A stretch of DNA of 64,000 nucleotides from Luteimonas salinisoli (GCF_013425525.1 NZ_JACCKA010000027.1:46558-110557); one strand, 5' to 3'. Shown: positions 37,176-45,130, counted from the first letter of the stretch. Notes: generated by a model not told the origin, from the sequence alone. A program made the numbers and translations.

Positions 37176-38012
37176 GTGATCGAGTACGGCCGCGACCTGC
37201 GTGCGGGCGGCCACTGGAAATGGAGCACCTCCGGTCCGTTGCGACTGGCGATCGAACGCTTCGCTTCCCCCTCGATCAAGCCCTTGCGCTGGGCCGCCGC
37301 GATCGGCGTCGCGTTGGCTGCCGGCGGCGCACTGCTTGGCCTGTGGATTGCGACCAACGCGCTGCTTGTGGGCGAAGCGGTGCAGGGGAATTCGTCGCCG
37401 GGTGCGGTCGGCAGCTTCATCGGCGGGGTGCTACGGCTGGATGAGCAGCTCTTCGTGCTTCTGAACTCGCTGGGTTCGGGACGTTGGGACGGCTTCTGGC
37501 TGTTCGTCACCAGCAGGCTTTCATCGATTCCTGTTTTCGTGGCGCTGATGTATCTGGTGCATCGCCATTTTGGACTGAAGAGCATGCTGGTGGTGCTGGG
37601 GCTGATCGCAGTGATGATCACCGCAACCGACCAGTTGGCCAATCTCTTCAAGGACGGTTTCGAGCGCCCCAGGCCTTGCCGGGAAGAACATCTGCAAGAG
37701 CTCATCCGCTATCTCGCGCCGCGTTGCGGACGTTATGGCTATTTCTCGGCGCATGCTGCGAATTCGATGGCATTCGCGGTTTTCCTGGGCCTGCTGTTCA
37801 GAAGAATCCACAGGCACCTGCTGCTTCTGTTGCTGGTCTGGGCGTCGATCGTGGGCTATAGCCGCATCTACGTGGGGGTGCACTATCCGGCGGACACCCT
37901 GACCGGGATGGCGATCGGGGCGCTGATCGGCTTCCTCATCTACAAGCTCTCACGGCGGCTTGGAACCCTCAGGAGCCGTATGGCGGCTCGGCCAAGCAGT
38001 CCGCTTCTTTGA
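37176..38012 (+). CDS. PAP2-family membrane phosphatase (gene A)
   Basis: 278 residues from a GTG with GGAGG exactly five bases before it; the same GTG and Shine-Dalgarno survive in the decayed copy at 34355. Six hydrophobic segments. PAP2 motifs: KDGFERPRP, FSAHAANSMAF (SAHAANS in place of PSGH), and SRIYVGVHYPADTLTG with catalytic His and Asp. The SAHAANS form is usual for undecaprenyl-diphosphate or lipid A phosphatases. Its TGA overlaps the ATG of the glycosyltransferase gene by one base, so the two are translationally coupled and may act on the same polyprenyl-linked sugar pathway. Confidence 0.9.
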   Translation: MIEYGRDLRAGGHWKWSTSGPLRLAIERFASPSIKPLRWAAAIGVALAAGGALLGLWIATNALLVGEAVQGNSSPGAVGSFIGGVLRLDEQLFVLLNSLGSGRWDGFWLFVTSRLSSIPVFVALMYLVHRHFGLKSMLVVLGLIAVMITATDQLANLFKDGFERPRPCREEHLQELIRYLAPRCGRYGYFSAHAANSMAFAVFLGLLFRRIHRHLLLLLLVWASIVGYSRIYVGVHYPADTLTGMAIGALIGFLIYKLSRRLGTLRSRMAARPSSPLL

Positions 38013-39199
38013 TGGACACGGCACCCTCCCGAAGCCAAGGCGCCGTCGTGCACGGGCCCTTCGAGGCGCGAAGCCGATCCGGGGCCGACGGCCGAATCCA
38101 GGCCCGGCGCATGTACGACCTGAGCGTCGTCATCCCCACATTCAACGAAAAGGACAATGTCCGGCCGCTGTTCGATCTGTTGCGCGCCGCGCTCCAGGGG
38201 CGGTCCTGGGAGGCGGTCTATGTGGATGACGACAGCCCCGATGGCACGGCTGAGGCAGTGCGTTCCCTGGCTCTGGAGTTCGACAATGTCCGCGTCATCC
38301 AACGGGTCGGGCGGCGCGGCCTCTCCGGGGCCTGTATCGAGGGCGTTCTGTCCTCCACGGCCACGTTTTGCGCCGTCATCGATGCGGATTTGCAGCACGA
38401 CGAAACCCGGCTCGCACCCATGCTCGATGCGTTGCAAGGCGATGACGCATTGGACATCGTGATCGGCAGTCGCAACATCGACGGCGGGTCGAGTGGGCAG
38501 GGCCTGTCCCGTATCCGACGCTGGGGCAGCGATCGTGCGACAGCCCTGACGCAGCGTCTGCTGAACATCACGGCCTCCGATCCGGTCAGCGGGTTCTTCA
38601 TGGTGCGCCGCCTGTCCTTCAACGAGGTGGTCACGTCCCTTCAAGGCGAAGGGTTCAAGATTCTCGCTGACATGCTGGCCGCGTCTGCAGGGCGATGGAA
38701 GACGCATGAGATCCCCTACACGTTCCGGTCGCGTCAAGCCGGAGAATCCAAGATGGATTCCGCGGTCGCCCTCGAGTTCGTGTCGCTGCTGGTGGTCCGG
38801 AAGACGGGCGGGCTGGTGTCGACGCGGTTCGTACTCTTCTGTGCCGTCGGTTTTACGGGCATCTTCGTGCAGCTGCTTGCCGTCAAGATCGCGCTGGCCT
38901 CTCTGACGGATCAATTCGCGCTGGCGCAGGCCTTCGGGGTGTTCGCAGCCATCAACTCGAATTTCCTGTTGAACAATTTGATCACCTATCGGGACCGCGC
39001 TTTGCGCGGGCGCGCGATCTGGCGCGGGCTGCTGAGCTTCTACGCGGTCTGTGCGCTCGGCGCGGTCATGAACGTTGGTGTGGCCAACGTGTTCTTCGCG
39101 GCGATGCCGTTCTGGGCCCCGGCAAGCATCGTCGGCGCGATCGCCGGCGCAGTTTGGAACTTCGTTGCTTCTTCATTGTTTACCTGGCGCACTCGTTGA
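38012..39199 (+). CDS. GT2 polyprenyl-phosphate glycosyltransferase fused to a GtrA domain
   Basis: 395 residues. The GT2 domain (about 35-265) has VVIPTFNEKDNV, VDDDSPDGT, DADLQHDE (metal-binding DxD) and VIGSRNIDGG, as in dolichol-phosphate-mannose synthase, ArnC and GtrB. The C-terminal 120 residues form a four-helix GtrA domain (FVLFCAVGFTGIFVQLL, then INSNFLLNNLITYRDRA), which flips the lipid-linked sugar. The 34 residues before MYDLSVV are not conserved, so the start at 38111 is possible. It probably loads a sugar onto undecaprenyl phosphate for the ArnT-like enzyme encoded next. Confidence 0.88.
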   Translation: MDTAPSRSQGAVVHGPFEARSRSGADGRIQARRMYDLSVVIPTFNEKDNVRPLFDLLRAALQGRSWEAVYVDDDSPDGTAEAVRSLALEFDNVRVIQRVGRRGLSGACIEGVLSSTATFCAVIDADLQHDETRLAPMLDALQGDDALDIVIGSRNIDGGSSGQGLSRIRRWGSDRATALTQRLLNITASDPVSGFFMVRRLSFNEVVTSLQGEGFKILADMLAASAGRWKTHEIPYTFRSRQAGESKMDSAVALEFVSLLVVRKTGGLVSTRFVLFCAVGFTGIFVQLLAVKIALASLTDQFALAQAFGVFAAINSNFLLNNLITYRDRALRGRAIWRGLLSFYAVCALGAVMNVGVANVFFAAMPFWAPASIVGAIAGAVWNFVASSLFTWRTR

Positions 39200-39228
39200 C
39201 GAACGCAAGGGACAAAGGTCGCCCGCTG

Positions 39229-40668
39229 ATGCGGCTTTCCGTTTTCACCGTATCGCTTGCGTTTCTGGCCGTACACCTCGCCATCGCCGCATGGGTACCC
39301 CTCTTCGACGATGAGGCCTACTACGCGCTGTGGGCCCGCGATCTGGCGCTCGGCTATTACGATCACCCGCCGATGATCGCCTACATGATCCGCATGGGCG
39401 CCAGCCTCTTCGGTGAAACCGCGCTCGGCATCCGCCTGTTCCCGGTGATCGGTTTCGTCGCCTCGGGGTACCTCGTGGGCGATATGGCGCGGCGCATGTC
39501 CGGTGGCGCCGTGGGTCTGGCAGTGCTGGCGACGACGCTCTACAACCTCGGCCTGCTCGTCTTCGCCCTGGGCAGTTTCGCAACCCCCGACGCGCCCTCG
39601 ACCCTGTTCTGGGTCGCCGCACTCTGGGCCGCGATGCGCGCGGTCAACACCCCCCCGGACACACGTTCCGCGATGCCGTGGTGGGCCTGCACGGGCCTGC
39701 TGATCGGGTTCGGCGGCCTGTCGAAGTTCACCAATGCCTTCCTGGCGTTCGGATTGCTGGCCTACCTGATCGCCACGCCGAAGGGCCGCGCGTACCTGCC
39801 CACGCGTCTGCCCTGGATGGCCGTGGCGGCGGCGGTTCTTCCACTTCTGCCCTATCTTGTCTGGAACCTGCAGCACGATTGGCTCGGCCTGGAACGCCAG
39901 GGCGCGCGCCTCGTCGCCTCCGGCTTCTCGATCCGAACTCTCGGCGAGTACGCCGCGCTCCTGCTCCTGGCGCCGACACCACTGGCCGCCTGGTTCGCCT
40001 TCCGTGCGCTCAAGGCCGCGCCAGAAGGCAGCGCGCTGCTTGTCTGGAGCTCCGTTCCGCTCCTGCTCTACTTCGCCTATCACGCGACCCATGCGCCGGT
40101 TCAAGCCAACTGGATCGTGCCGCTGCAGGCGGTCTTCGCCATGCTTGCGGCCTTCGGCCTCGCTCGAGCACAGTCGCCGCGGCTCTGGACCAGGGCCACC
40201 CTCGCCATCGCAGCGTTGATGAGCGTCGGCTTGGTCGCGACCGCCCTCAACCCGGTCGCCCCGATCGGCACGGCCGACAACCCACCCAACCAGACGCGCG
40301 GATGGCCGGCCACCGAGGAAGCCATCGCCGGACTGCTCGTGGAGACGGGCGCCACATGGATCGCCACGACCGACTACGCGCGCACCGGATCGCTGGCGCT
40401 GCGTTTTCCGCAAGTGCCCGTCTGGTCCGTGGCGCAGCTACAGCGCTACGGCTTCCGTGGCGCCTTCCCGACCGAGTTGTGCACCGCCCCCGGTCTCCTG
40501 ATCGAGCGGGCAAGGCGGACGGAAACGACCTCCGAGACGGCCCCGAGCCTCTTCGAAACGGTCGGAGTCACCCGTGCAGCCATTCGAGCGCAGGCCGGAG
40601 TCACACTGATGCGATATCACCTGACGCCGGTATCCGGGGTCAAATCGCCCGATCTGTGCCCGAACTGA
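39229..40668 (+). CDS. ArnT/PMT-like GT39 membrane glycosyltransferase
   Basis: 479 residues, mainly hydrophobic, with about ten membrane helices. The first periplasmic loop carries FDDEAYYALWARDLALGYYDHPPMIAYMI, the DE-containing catalytic and donor-binding signature of GT39 enzymes such as ArnT and dolichyl-phosphate mannosyl transferases. A short periplasmic C-terminal domain follows from about residue 360. Enzymes of this type move a sugar from undecaprenyl phosphate to lipid A, protein or other acceptors at the outer face of the inner membrane. It lies 29 bp after the GT2-GtrA gene; together with eptA this suggests sugar modification of lipid A, but the sugar is unknown. Confidence 0.87.
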   Translation: MRLSVFTVSLAFLAVHLAIAAWVPLFDDEAYYALWARDLALGYYDHPPMIAYMIRMGASLFGETALGIRLFPVIGFVASGYLVGDMARRMSGGAVGLAVLATTLYNLGLLVFALGSFATPDAPSTLFWVAALWAAMRAVNTPPDTRSAMPWWACTGLLIGFGGLSKFTNAFLAFGLLAYLIATPKGRAYLPTRLPWMAVAAAVLPLLPYLVWNLQHDWLGLERQGARLVASGFSIRTLGEYAALLLLAPTPLAAWFAFRALKAAPEGSALLVWSSVPLLLYFAYHATHAPVQANWIVPLQAVFAMLAAFGLARAQSPRLWTRATLAIAALMSVGLVATALNPVAPIGTADNPPNQTRGWPATEEAIAGLLVETGATWIATTDYARTGSLALRFPQVPVWSVAQLQRYGFRGAFPTELCTAPGLLIERARRTETTSETAPSLFETVGVTRAAIRAQAGVTLMRYHLTPVSGVKSPDLCPN

Positions 40669-40724
40669 CGCGCATACACCGCAGGATTCGGACCCTCGCC
40701 GCCGCAAGGTGCCGTTCCGATGCG

Positions 40725-40993
40725 AAGCTCGGCTCTACGGGGCTGGAGGCCTCCGAACGAACCGACGTAGAGCGGAGCTTGCTCCGCTGCTCTCGGCTCC
40801 GCAGCCCGCACCACAGCCGAGCAAGCTCGGCTCTACGGGGCTGGAGGCCTCCGAACGAACCGACGTAGAGCGGAGCTTGCTCCGCTGCTCTCGGCTCCGC
40901 AGCCCGCGCAGCCGAGCAAGCTCGGCTCTACGGGGCTGGAGGCCTCCGACCAACCGACGTAGAGCGGAGCTTGCTCCGCTGCTCTCGGCTCCG
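40725..40993. repeat. Three tandem units of GTAG-headed palindromic repeats (REP/SMAG-like)
   Basis: Three nearly identical units of 98, 95 and about 75 bp. Each carries GTAG-AGCGGAGC-TT-GCTCCGCT (at 40767, 40865 and 40959). Between units lies the mirror element AGCCGAGC-AA-GCTCGGCT-CTAC (40815-40836 and 40912-40933). Each is a perfect 8-bp stem with a 2-nt loop. Short stem-loops headed by GTAG are known in Stenotrophomonas as SMAG repeats; they are scattered by REP-associated transposases and may stabilise or terminate mRNAs. The pair arrangement is BIME-like. No transposase of that family is in the window. Confidence 0.8.
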
Positions 40994-41005
40994 GAGAGCG
41001 TCGCT

Positions 41006-41431
41006 TCAGCGCGCGTAGCGCGCCCGCGGTTCGTGCACCTTGGTGCCGGCCGGCGCGATGTGTTGGCGCAGCCAGGCGGCGAAGTCGGCTTCGGGCAGGC
41101 TGCCTTCGGCGAGCGCGATATAGACGGGATACAGCTCGAGGTCGTCGGCCTGGAGCGTGGCGCCGTTGAGCACGATGAAGACTTCGCAGGCCACGGCGGC
41201 GGTGCGCTTGTTGCCGTCGATGAACGGATGGTTGCGGGCCAAGCCGAAGGCGAGGCTGGCGGCAAGCTCGGCCAGGTCCGGCGGCGGGTCGCCGTAGGCA
41301 TGCAGCTGCTGCGGGCGGGCAAGGGCGGAGTCCAGCAGGCTTTCGTCGCGCACGCCGGGGTTGCCGCCGTGCTCGGCCAGCTGGCGGTCGTGGATGGCCA
41401 GCGCGAGCGGCTTTTCGATCCAGATGATCAT
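41006..41431 (-). CDS. Doc-type death-on-curing toxin (Fic fold)
   Basis: 141 residues. The motif HPFIDGNKR at 68-76 is the Doc version of the Fic motif, in which Lys replaces the second catalytic Gly; Doc phosphorylates elongation factor Tu. The N-terminal IIWIEKPLALAIHDRQLAEHGG and NPGVRDESLLDSALARPQQ are typical. The antitoxin gene ends 5 bp upstream on the same strand. The start at 41431 gives the usual family length. Confidence 0.9.
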   Translation of the reverse strand: MIIWIEKPLALAIHDRQLAEHGGNPGVRDESLLDSALARPQQLHAYGDPPPDLAELAASLAFGLARNHPFIDGNKRTAAVACEVFIVLNGATLQADDLELYPVYIALAEGSLPEADFAAWLRQHIAPAGTKVHEPRARYAR

Positions 41432-41436
41432 GGCCG

Positions 41437-41658
41437 CTACTGCGCCAGCTTGTGCAGCAGGGTGCGGCGCTTGCGCATGACGTCCTCGGCCACGTCCATC
41501 TGCGCGGCGAGCGCGGGATCGTACGTGGTGAGCTTGATGCCGTCGGGGGTTTCGAGCGCGAACAGCTCGTCGCCCTTGGCCAGGCGCAGGCGGGCGAGCA
41601 GCTCCTTGGGCAGGATGACGCCGGCCGAATTGCCGATGGTGGTGATCTTGAGTTTCAT
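41437..41658 (-). CDS. AbrB/MazE-family antitoxin of the Doc toxin
   Basis: 73 residues with the AbrB swapped-hairpin signature KITTIGNSAGVILPKELLARLRLAKGDELF. The C-terminal part (DVAEDVMRKRRTLLHKLAQ) should bind and block the toxin. It is the first gene of the pair. Upstream, the AT-rich GTATATACAACAGTTATAAC on the minus strand supplies a -10-like element and a probable autoregulatory operator. Confidence 0.9.
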   Translation of the reverse strand: MKLKITTIGNSAGVILPKELLARLRLAKGDELFALETPDGIKLTTYDPALAAQMDVAEDVMRKRRTLLHKLAQ

Positions 41659-41805
41659 GGGTGCGGCTCCGTGGTTTGTTATAACTGTTGTATATACGCC
41701 AGCTCGCGTGGACGTGCAAGTCGGCCCTGGCCGCACGCACGGCGGTGCGTCTCACCACATGAGACCACCGGCCGTGATCCTGCCGCCGATGAGCCCACCG
41801 CCCCC

Positions 41806-43176
41806 ATGAGCCGACGATCCGGAAGCGCCGACCTGCCGCTGCACGGCGGCCGCGTGCCGCATTGGCTGGGCGAGCGGATGACGCGGCTGGGCGCGGTGAT
41901 GTGCCAGGCGATCGTGCACGAGTACGGCCGCGACGAGCTGTTGCGGCGGCTGGCGCATCCGTTCTGGTTCCAGTCGTTCGGCGCGGTGATGGGCATGGAC
42001 TGGCATTCGTCCGGCATCACCACCAGCGTGATCGGCGCGCTCAAGCGCGGGCTGACGCCGCTGTCGGGTGAGCTGGGCATCCACGTGTGCGGCGGCCGCG
42101 GCCGGCATTCGCGGGCCACGCCGGGCGAGCTGGTCGCGATCGGCGAGCGCATCGGCTTCGACGGCACCGCGTTGGCGGCGGCCAGCCGGCTGGTGGCGAA
42201 GGTCGACAGTGCGGCGCTGCAGGACGGGTTCGACCTGTACCTGCACGGCTTCATCGTCAGCGACGAGGGCCGCTGGGTGGTGGTGCAGCAGGGCATGAAC
42301 GGCGAGGCGAAGCAGGCGCGCCGCTATCACTGGCTGTCGGAGGGGCTGACCAGCTTCGTCGATGCGCCGCACGCGGCGATCGAGGGGTCGGGGCGCGGGC
42401 ACATCGTCAACCTGGCGGATCGGCGCGCCGAGGCGGCACGGCGGGCGCAGGTGGACATGCTCGGGACGCTGGGCCCGGATGGGGTGGCGCGGGAGTGGGG
42501 CCGGTTGGAGGAGGCGAAGCCCGCCCGCATCCGCCCCCGGACCGGGCCGGGGGCAGGCGCTTCGGGCACCTCCCCCGGCAAACCGGAGCAGGCATCCATG
42601 CAGCTGGGGCTGCTGCCGCATCTCAGCCTGCCCGACCGGCACGACGTGCGCGGCAGCGACGTGGTGGCGCGGCGCCTGCGCGGCAACCTGGCGGCGGCGG
42701 CCGAGTGCGGGCCGCGCGATTTCACCGAGCTGCTGCAGGTGCCGGGCGTGGGCGCGCGCACCGTGCGTGCGCTGGCGCTGGTGGCCGAGGTGCTGCACGG
42801 CACGCCGTGCCGCTTCACCGACCCGGCGCGCTTCTCGCTGGCGCACGGCGGCAAGGACCGGCATCCGTTTCCGGTGCCCACGCGCGTGTACGACCGCACC
42901 ATCGACGTGCTGAAGCGCGCAGTGCAGAGCGCGAAGCTCGGCCGCGAGGAACGGCTGCAGGCGATCAGGCGCCTGGATGCGCAGGCGCGGCGGCTCGAAC
43001 GCCATGCCGACGGGCCTTCGGTCGAGCAGTTAATCGCCGAGGAACGCCGGCAATCGCATGCCTACGGCGGCCGCAGCGTGTTTGGCTGGGAGCCGGCGCC
43101 GCGGGGCGCGGCAGTAGAGGGCGATGACCGGGCTGCGGGAGAGGTTTCAGCAGCGACGGCGGTTGGTCGGAGCTGA
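41806..43176 (+). CDS. DUF763 family protein
   Basis: 456 residues. The N-terminal half has LPLHGGRVPHWLGERM, HEYGRDELLRRLAHPFWFQSFGAVMGMDWHSSGITTS, CGGRGRHSRATPGEL and QQGMNGEAKQARRYHW, all hallmarks of DUF763. The C-terminal half has a helix-hairpin-helix (VPGVGARTVRALALVAEV) and FSLAHGGKDRHPFPV. DUF763 occurs in archaea and thermophiles and sporadically in proteobacteria, with an HhH that suggests nucleic-acid binding; its activity is unproven. The ATG at 41806 is the first that precedes the conserved domain. Confidence 0.88.
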   Translation: MSRRSGSADLPLHGGRVPHWLGERMTRLGAVMCQAIVHEYGRDELLRRLAHPFWFQSFGAVMGMDWHSSGITTSVIGALKRGLTPLSGELGIHVCGGRGRHSRATPGELVAIGERIGFDGTALAAASRLVAKVDSAALQDGFDLYLHGFIVSDEGRWVVVQQGMNGEAKQARRYHWLSEGLTSFVDAPHAAIEGSGRGHIVNLADRRAEAARRAQVDMLGTLGPDGVAREWGRLEEAKPARIRPRTGPGAGASGTSPGKPEQASMQLGLLPHLSLPDRHDVRGSDVVARRLRGNLAAAAECGPRDFTELLQVPGVGARTVRALALVAEVLHGTPCRFTDPARFSLAHGGKDRHPFPVPTRVYDRTIDVLKRAVQSAKLGREERLQAIRRLDAQARRLERHADGPSVEQLIAEERRQSHAYGGRSVFGWEPAPRGAAVEGDDRAAGEVSAATAVGRS

Positions 43177-43194
43177 AATCCCTCCCGCCGCCGC

Positions 43195-43869
43195 TCAGTG
43201 CAGGGCGTGGGGCGTCTGCTGGGATCCCATAGACGCCGACCCCGGGATCATCAGACCGACAGGGCGAGGCTTGGCCCGCCCGGCGCCGCGGACGCAGTAG
43301 AGGGCCCGTTCCTCGCGGACGCCGGCTCCCGGTTGCGGCGCCTGGCCGACCCGTTGGGCGTCGATCTGCGAGACGATCCCACGCACGGCGCTGGCGCCGT
43401 CCCGGATCGCCTGGCCCAGTTGCAGCAACGTGCCGTTGGCCAGTTCGGCGTCCTCGGCGGCCATGACCATGTCGCCATGCGCGGACAGCATGTCGATCAA
43501 CCGGCCGAGCGCATCGATCTGTTCCAGACGGATCGCGAAGCGGGCGCCTCCGGTCGTGGGTGACGTGGATGCTTCGTCGAGGTCGGCATCCACGCCCGCA
43601 CCGGCACCCTTGCGCCGTTCCATCCGTTCCGACGGCCACGCCATCTCGTCCAGCACCAGCCCGGCCTGTTCCGCCAGCAACTCCAGGCAGACCGCCAGCT
43701 CGCCCGTGCCGATGTCCGGTCCCAACCCGGGCTCCTCGTCATGCGTCCGCGGCTGTGCCAGCCGCGACAGGAACATCATGTGCTCCCGCAGCTTCTTGAG
43801 CCGGAACTGGCCGTCCTCCGGCAGGAAATAGCCCGCGGTCTCCATCTTGTCCAACGGATGCTCAGACAT
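43195..43869 (-). CDS. XAC0095-like protein, function unknown
   Basis: 224 residues. The first third (ETAGYFLPEDGQFRLKKLREHMMFLSRLAQPRT) resembles the small XAC0095-like family that I know only from xanthomonads; this assignment is from memory. The middle holds an AVCLELLAEQAGLVLDEMAW helix and an RFAIRLEQIDALGRLIDMLS helix. The C-terminus is disordered and Pro/Gly/Ser-rich. A perfect GAGGAGG Shine-Dalgarno lies 7 bases before the ATG. A deleted copy lies at 31592-31735. The gene is preceded by a large structured element at 43934-44086. Confidence 0.65.
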   Translation of the reverse strand: MSEHPLDKMETAGYFLPEDGQFRLKKLREHMMFLSRLAQPRTHDEEPGLGPDIGTGELAVCLELLAEQAGLVLDEMAWPSERMERRKGAGAGVDADLDEASTSPTTGGARFAIRLEQIDALGRLIDMLSAHGDMVMAAEDAELANGTLLQLGQAIRDGASAVRGIVSQIDAQRVGQAPQPGAGVREERALYCVRGAGRAKPRPVGLMIPGSASMGSQQTPHALH

Positions 43870-43933
43870 CGTCGCCTCCTCATTCCATGAAGTGCCCGTC
43901 CACCGGAGCGGCGGACGGGAAGCCGGGAGGTTA

Positions 43934-44086
43934 GAAACCGCTAAGAGTCGGCGGGCGTATTCCCCCGAAGGGTGTTGTATTAGCCGCCCTCCCGACGCAG
44001 GCATCGCGTCGGTCGTGCCCGCAGCTGCGCGGGCGCAAAAAACCCACCGGTTTGACGGAGGTGGGGACCGCTCTTAGAGGAGTTTC
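43934..44086 (-). ncRNA. Multi-hairpin structured element, probable RNA leader of the XAC0095-like gene
   Basis: On the plus strand, GAAACCGCTAAGAGTCGG (43934-43951) pairs with CCGCTCTTAGAGGAGTTTC (44068-44086), with one bulge and few mismatches, and so closes a domain of about 150 nt. Inside are further stems: GGCGGGC with GCCGCC around a CCC-CGAA-GGG hairpin, GACGC with GCGTC, GCCCGC with GCGGGC, and CCCACC with GGTGGG. This is a multibranch RNA-like fold. It ends 65 bp before the ATG of the minus-strand gene, as expected of a 5' leader. I do not recognise the class; it could also be a DNA-level element or an independent RNA. Confidence 0.5.
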
Positions 44087-44296
44087 TACGCTCCTTGGGA
44101 TCGAGTCTGCTACTTGTGTTGGCGGGGTGTCAAGCAGTCAGAAAAGACGCGCTCACCGACCGGCCGATCATCAACGTCTTTCCCGCCCTCCTTCATCTTC
44201 GGCGTGGCTGGAGATGTAGTTCCAAACGCCAAACCTGGCTGGGTGTGCACCGCGGCGAACGACTGAGGATACCGGTCATCTCGAACTCGGCATGTC

Positions 44297-44315
44297 GGCT
44301 TTCGGCCAGAAGCGG
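44297..44315. repeat. Dispersed short motif of the 'GGCCAGAAGCGG' type
   Basis: GGCTTTCGGCCAGAAGCGG is present here. Related sequences occur at 49451-49470 (CCGCTTTGGGTCGAAATCGG), 51911-51926 (GGCCAGAAGCGGTCAC) and 52768-52787 (CCGCTTCGGGTCGAATGCGG). All four lie at the edges of accessory genes between 44 and 53 kb and none elsewhere was noticed. The motif is partly self-complementary. Its origin is unknown. Confidence 0.4.
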
Positions 44316-44323
44316 AAGTTCGA

Positions 44324-44557
44324 CTCTACGGCAAGACCAAACTTCGGATCGAGGTCAAACGGCTCTCAGGCAATGGCCAACAGGTCAAGGTCTCGCCTAA
44401 TGAGTACGCGGCGTTCCATTTGTACGAGGGGAGACTGAGAGAGCTTGAGCGAGAACCAAGCGATGAACCTGCAAGAGCCCTTGCGCCAACTTGCTCAAAA
44501 CCGGCTCGACCACGAAGCCGAACTCAATGCCCTGGCTGGCAAGCTCGAGTCGATTAA
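44324..44557 (+). pseudogene. Fragment resembling a DUF3883-type nuclease-like domain
   Basis: The plus strand reads LYGKTKLRIEVKRLSGNGQ and then QVKVSPNEYAAFHLYEG, ending in a frame of different character and a TAA. The pattern of an IEVK strand, then a glycine turn and an S/T-x-NE helix, is typical of the C-terminal DUF3883 module found in restriction and defence proteins. The N-terminal part is missing, and the sequence begins directly after a dispersed motif. Probably a remnant of a defence gene; the identification is tentative. Confidence 0.4.
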
Positions 44558-44750
44558 GGTGATTCTTTGGGTGCTGGCCAGAACCCAGCAGCAGCCAACA
44601 ACGCTCCGAATCGAATGGCTCGGTACTCAGGAGCGCGCGCTCACAGTGCTAAGCAGCTGAGACGATGCTAAGAGCCGAGAGGCTGCCGCACGGATGCTCG
44701 GCCAATTTGACGAAGTCGTTCGGAACCTTGGCCTGCGGAGCGTGAATTGA
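44445..44750 (+). pseudogene. Small helical ORF with an in-frame TGA, probably decayed
   Basis: A 71-codon frame (best initiator ATG at 44463, MNLQEPLRQLAQNRL) ends in TGA at 44658-44660. After that stop the same frame continues as DDAKSREAAARMLGQFDEV and VRNLGLRSVN to a TGA at 44750, which looks like genuine coding sequence. This suggests a helical protein of about 95 residues with a nonsense mutation, or a real 65-71-residue protein followed by chance. No family recognised. Confidence 0.35.
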
Positions 44751-45013
44751 CGGGGTGGCCATCGCCGCCCGCAGCGGCGTCGCAGGCCATGATTCTTGCC
44801 GTCTGCATTGTCGCAGCCCTAGTCTCACACCGTAGACGGTCCGCGCCATCCGTGGCTGCCGACTGGTCCGGAAATATTTCACATGTTGCGAATCCGGATG
44901 CGCGGGGGCGGTTGATGCATATGGCTTGTTTTTTGGTCCGTGAGACTGCCAAACTGGCGAGCAGTGGCGGCGCTGGCCGCCGCAACCCCGCTCTGAAATT
45001 AGGGCGACGGATC

Positions 45014-45042
45014 CGCCCACCCTTTCAGGCGGGCTTCGTTTT
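45014..45042 (+). terminator. Stem-loop with T-rich tail before the defence operon
   Basis: GCCCACC paired with GGCGGGC (one mismatch) around CTTTCA is followed by TTCGTTTT. It fits an intrinsic terminator for plus-strand transcription from the degenerate genes at 44.3-44.75 kb, and separates them from the nuclease gene 90 bp further on. The rest of 44087-45130 shows no additional gene that I can support. Confidence 0.5.
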
Positions 45043-45130
45043 GCCTCGGGACGCAGCTAATGGACTGTCGCAATCCGCTTGGTGCCAACGCTACGCCGAG
45101 ACGACCCTGTTGCGACCGCAGGACGTAGTT

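Noticed and set aside
40725..40993. CRISPR array
   Set aside because: There are only three long units that are nearly identical throughout, with no unique spacers and no cas genes; they are palindromic REP-like repeats.
41452..41805. N-terminal extension of the DUF763 protein
   Set aside because: It overlaps the AbrB antitoxin gene in antisense and has no similarity to the family; the start at 41806 precedes the conserved domain.
44747..45130. N-terminal extension of the Cap4-like nuclease from 44747
   Set aside because: The residues are low in protein-like character, cross a terminator-like hairpin, and a GTG with a good Shine-Dalgarno lies just before the conserved region.
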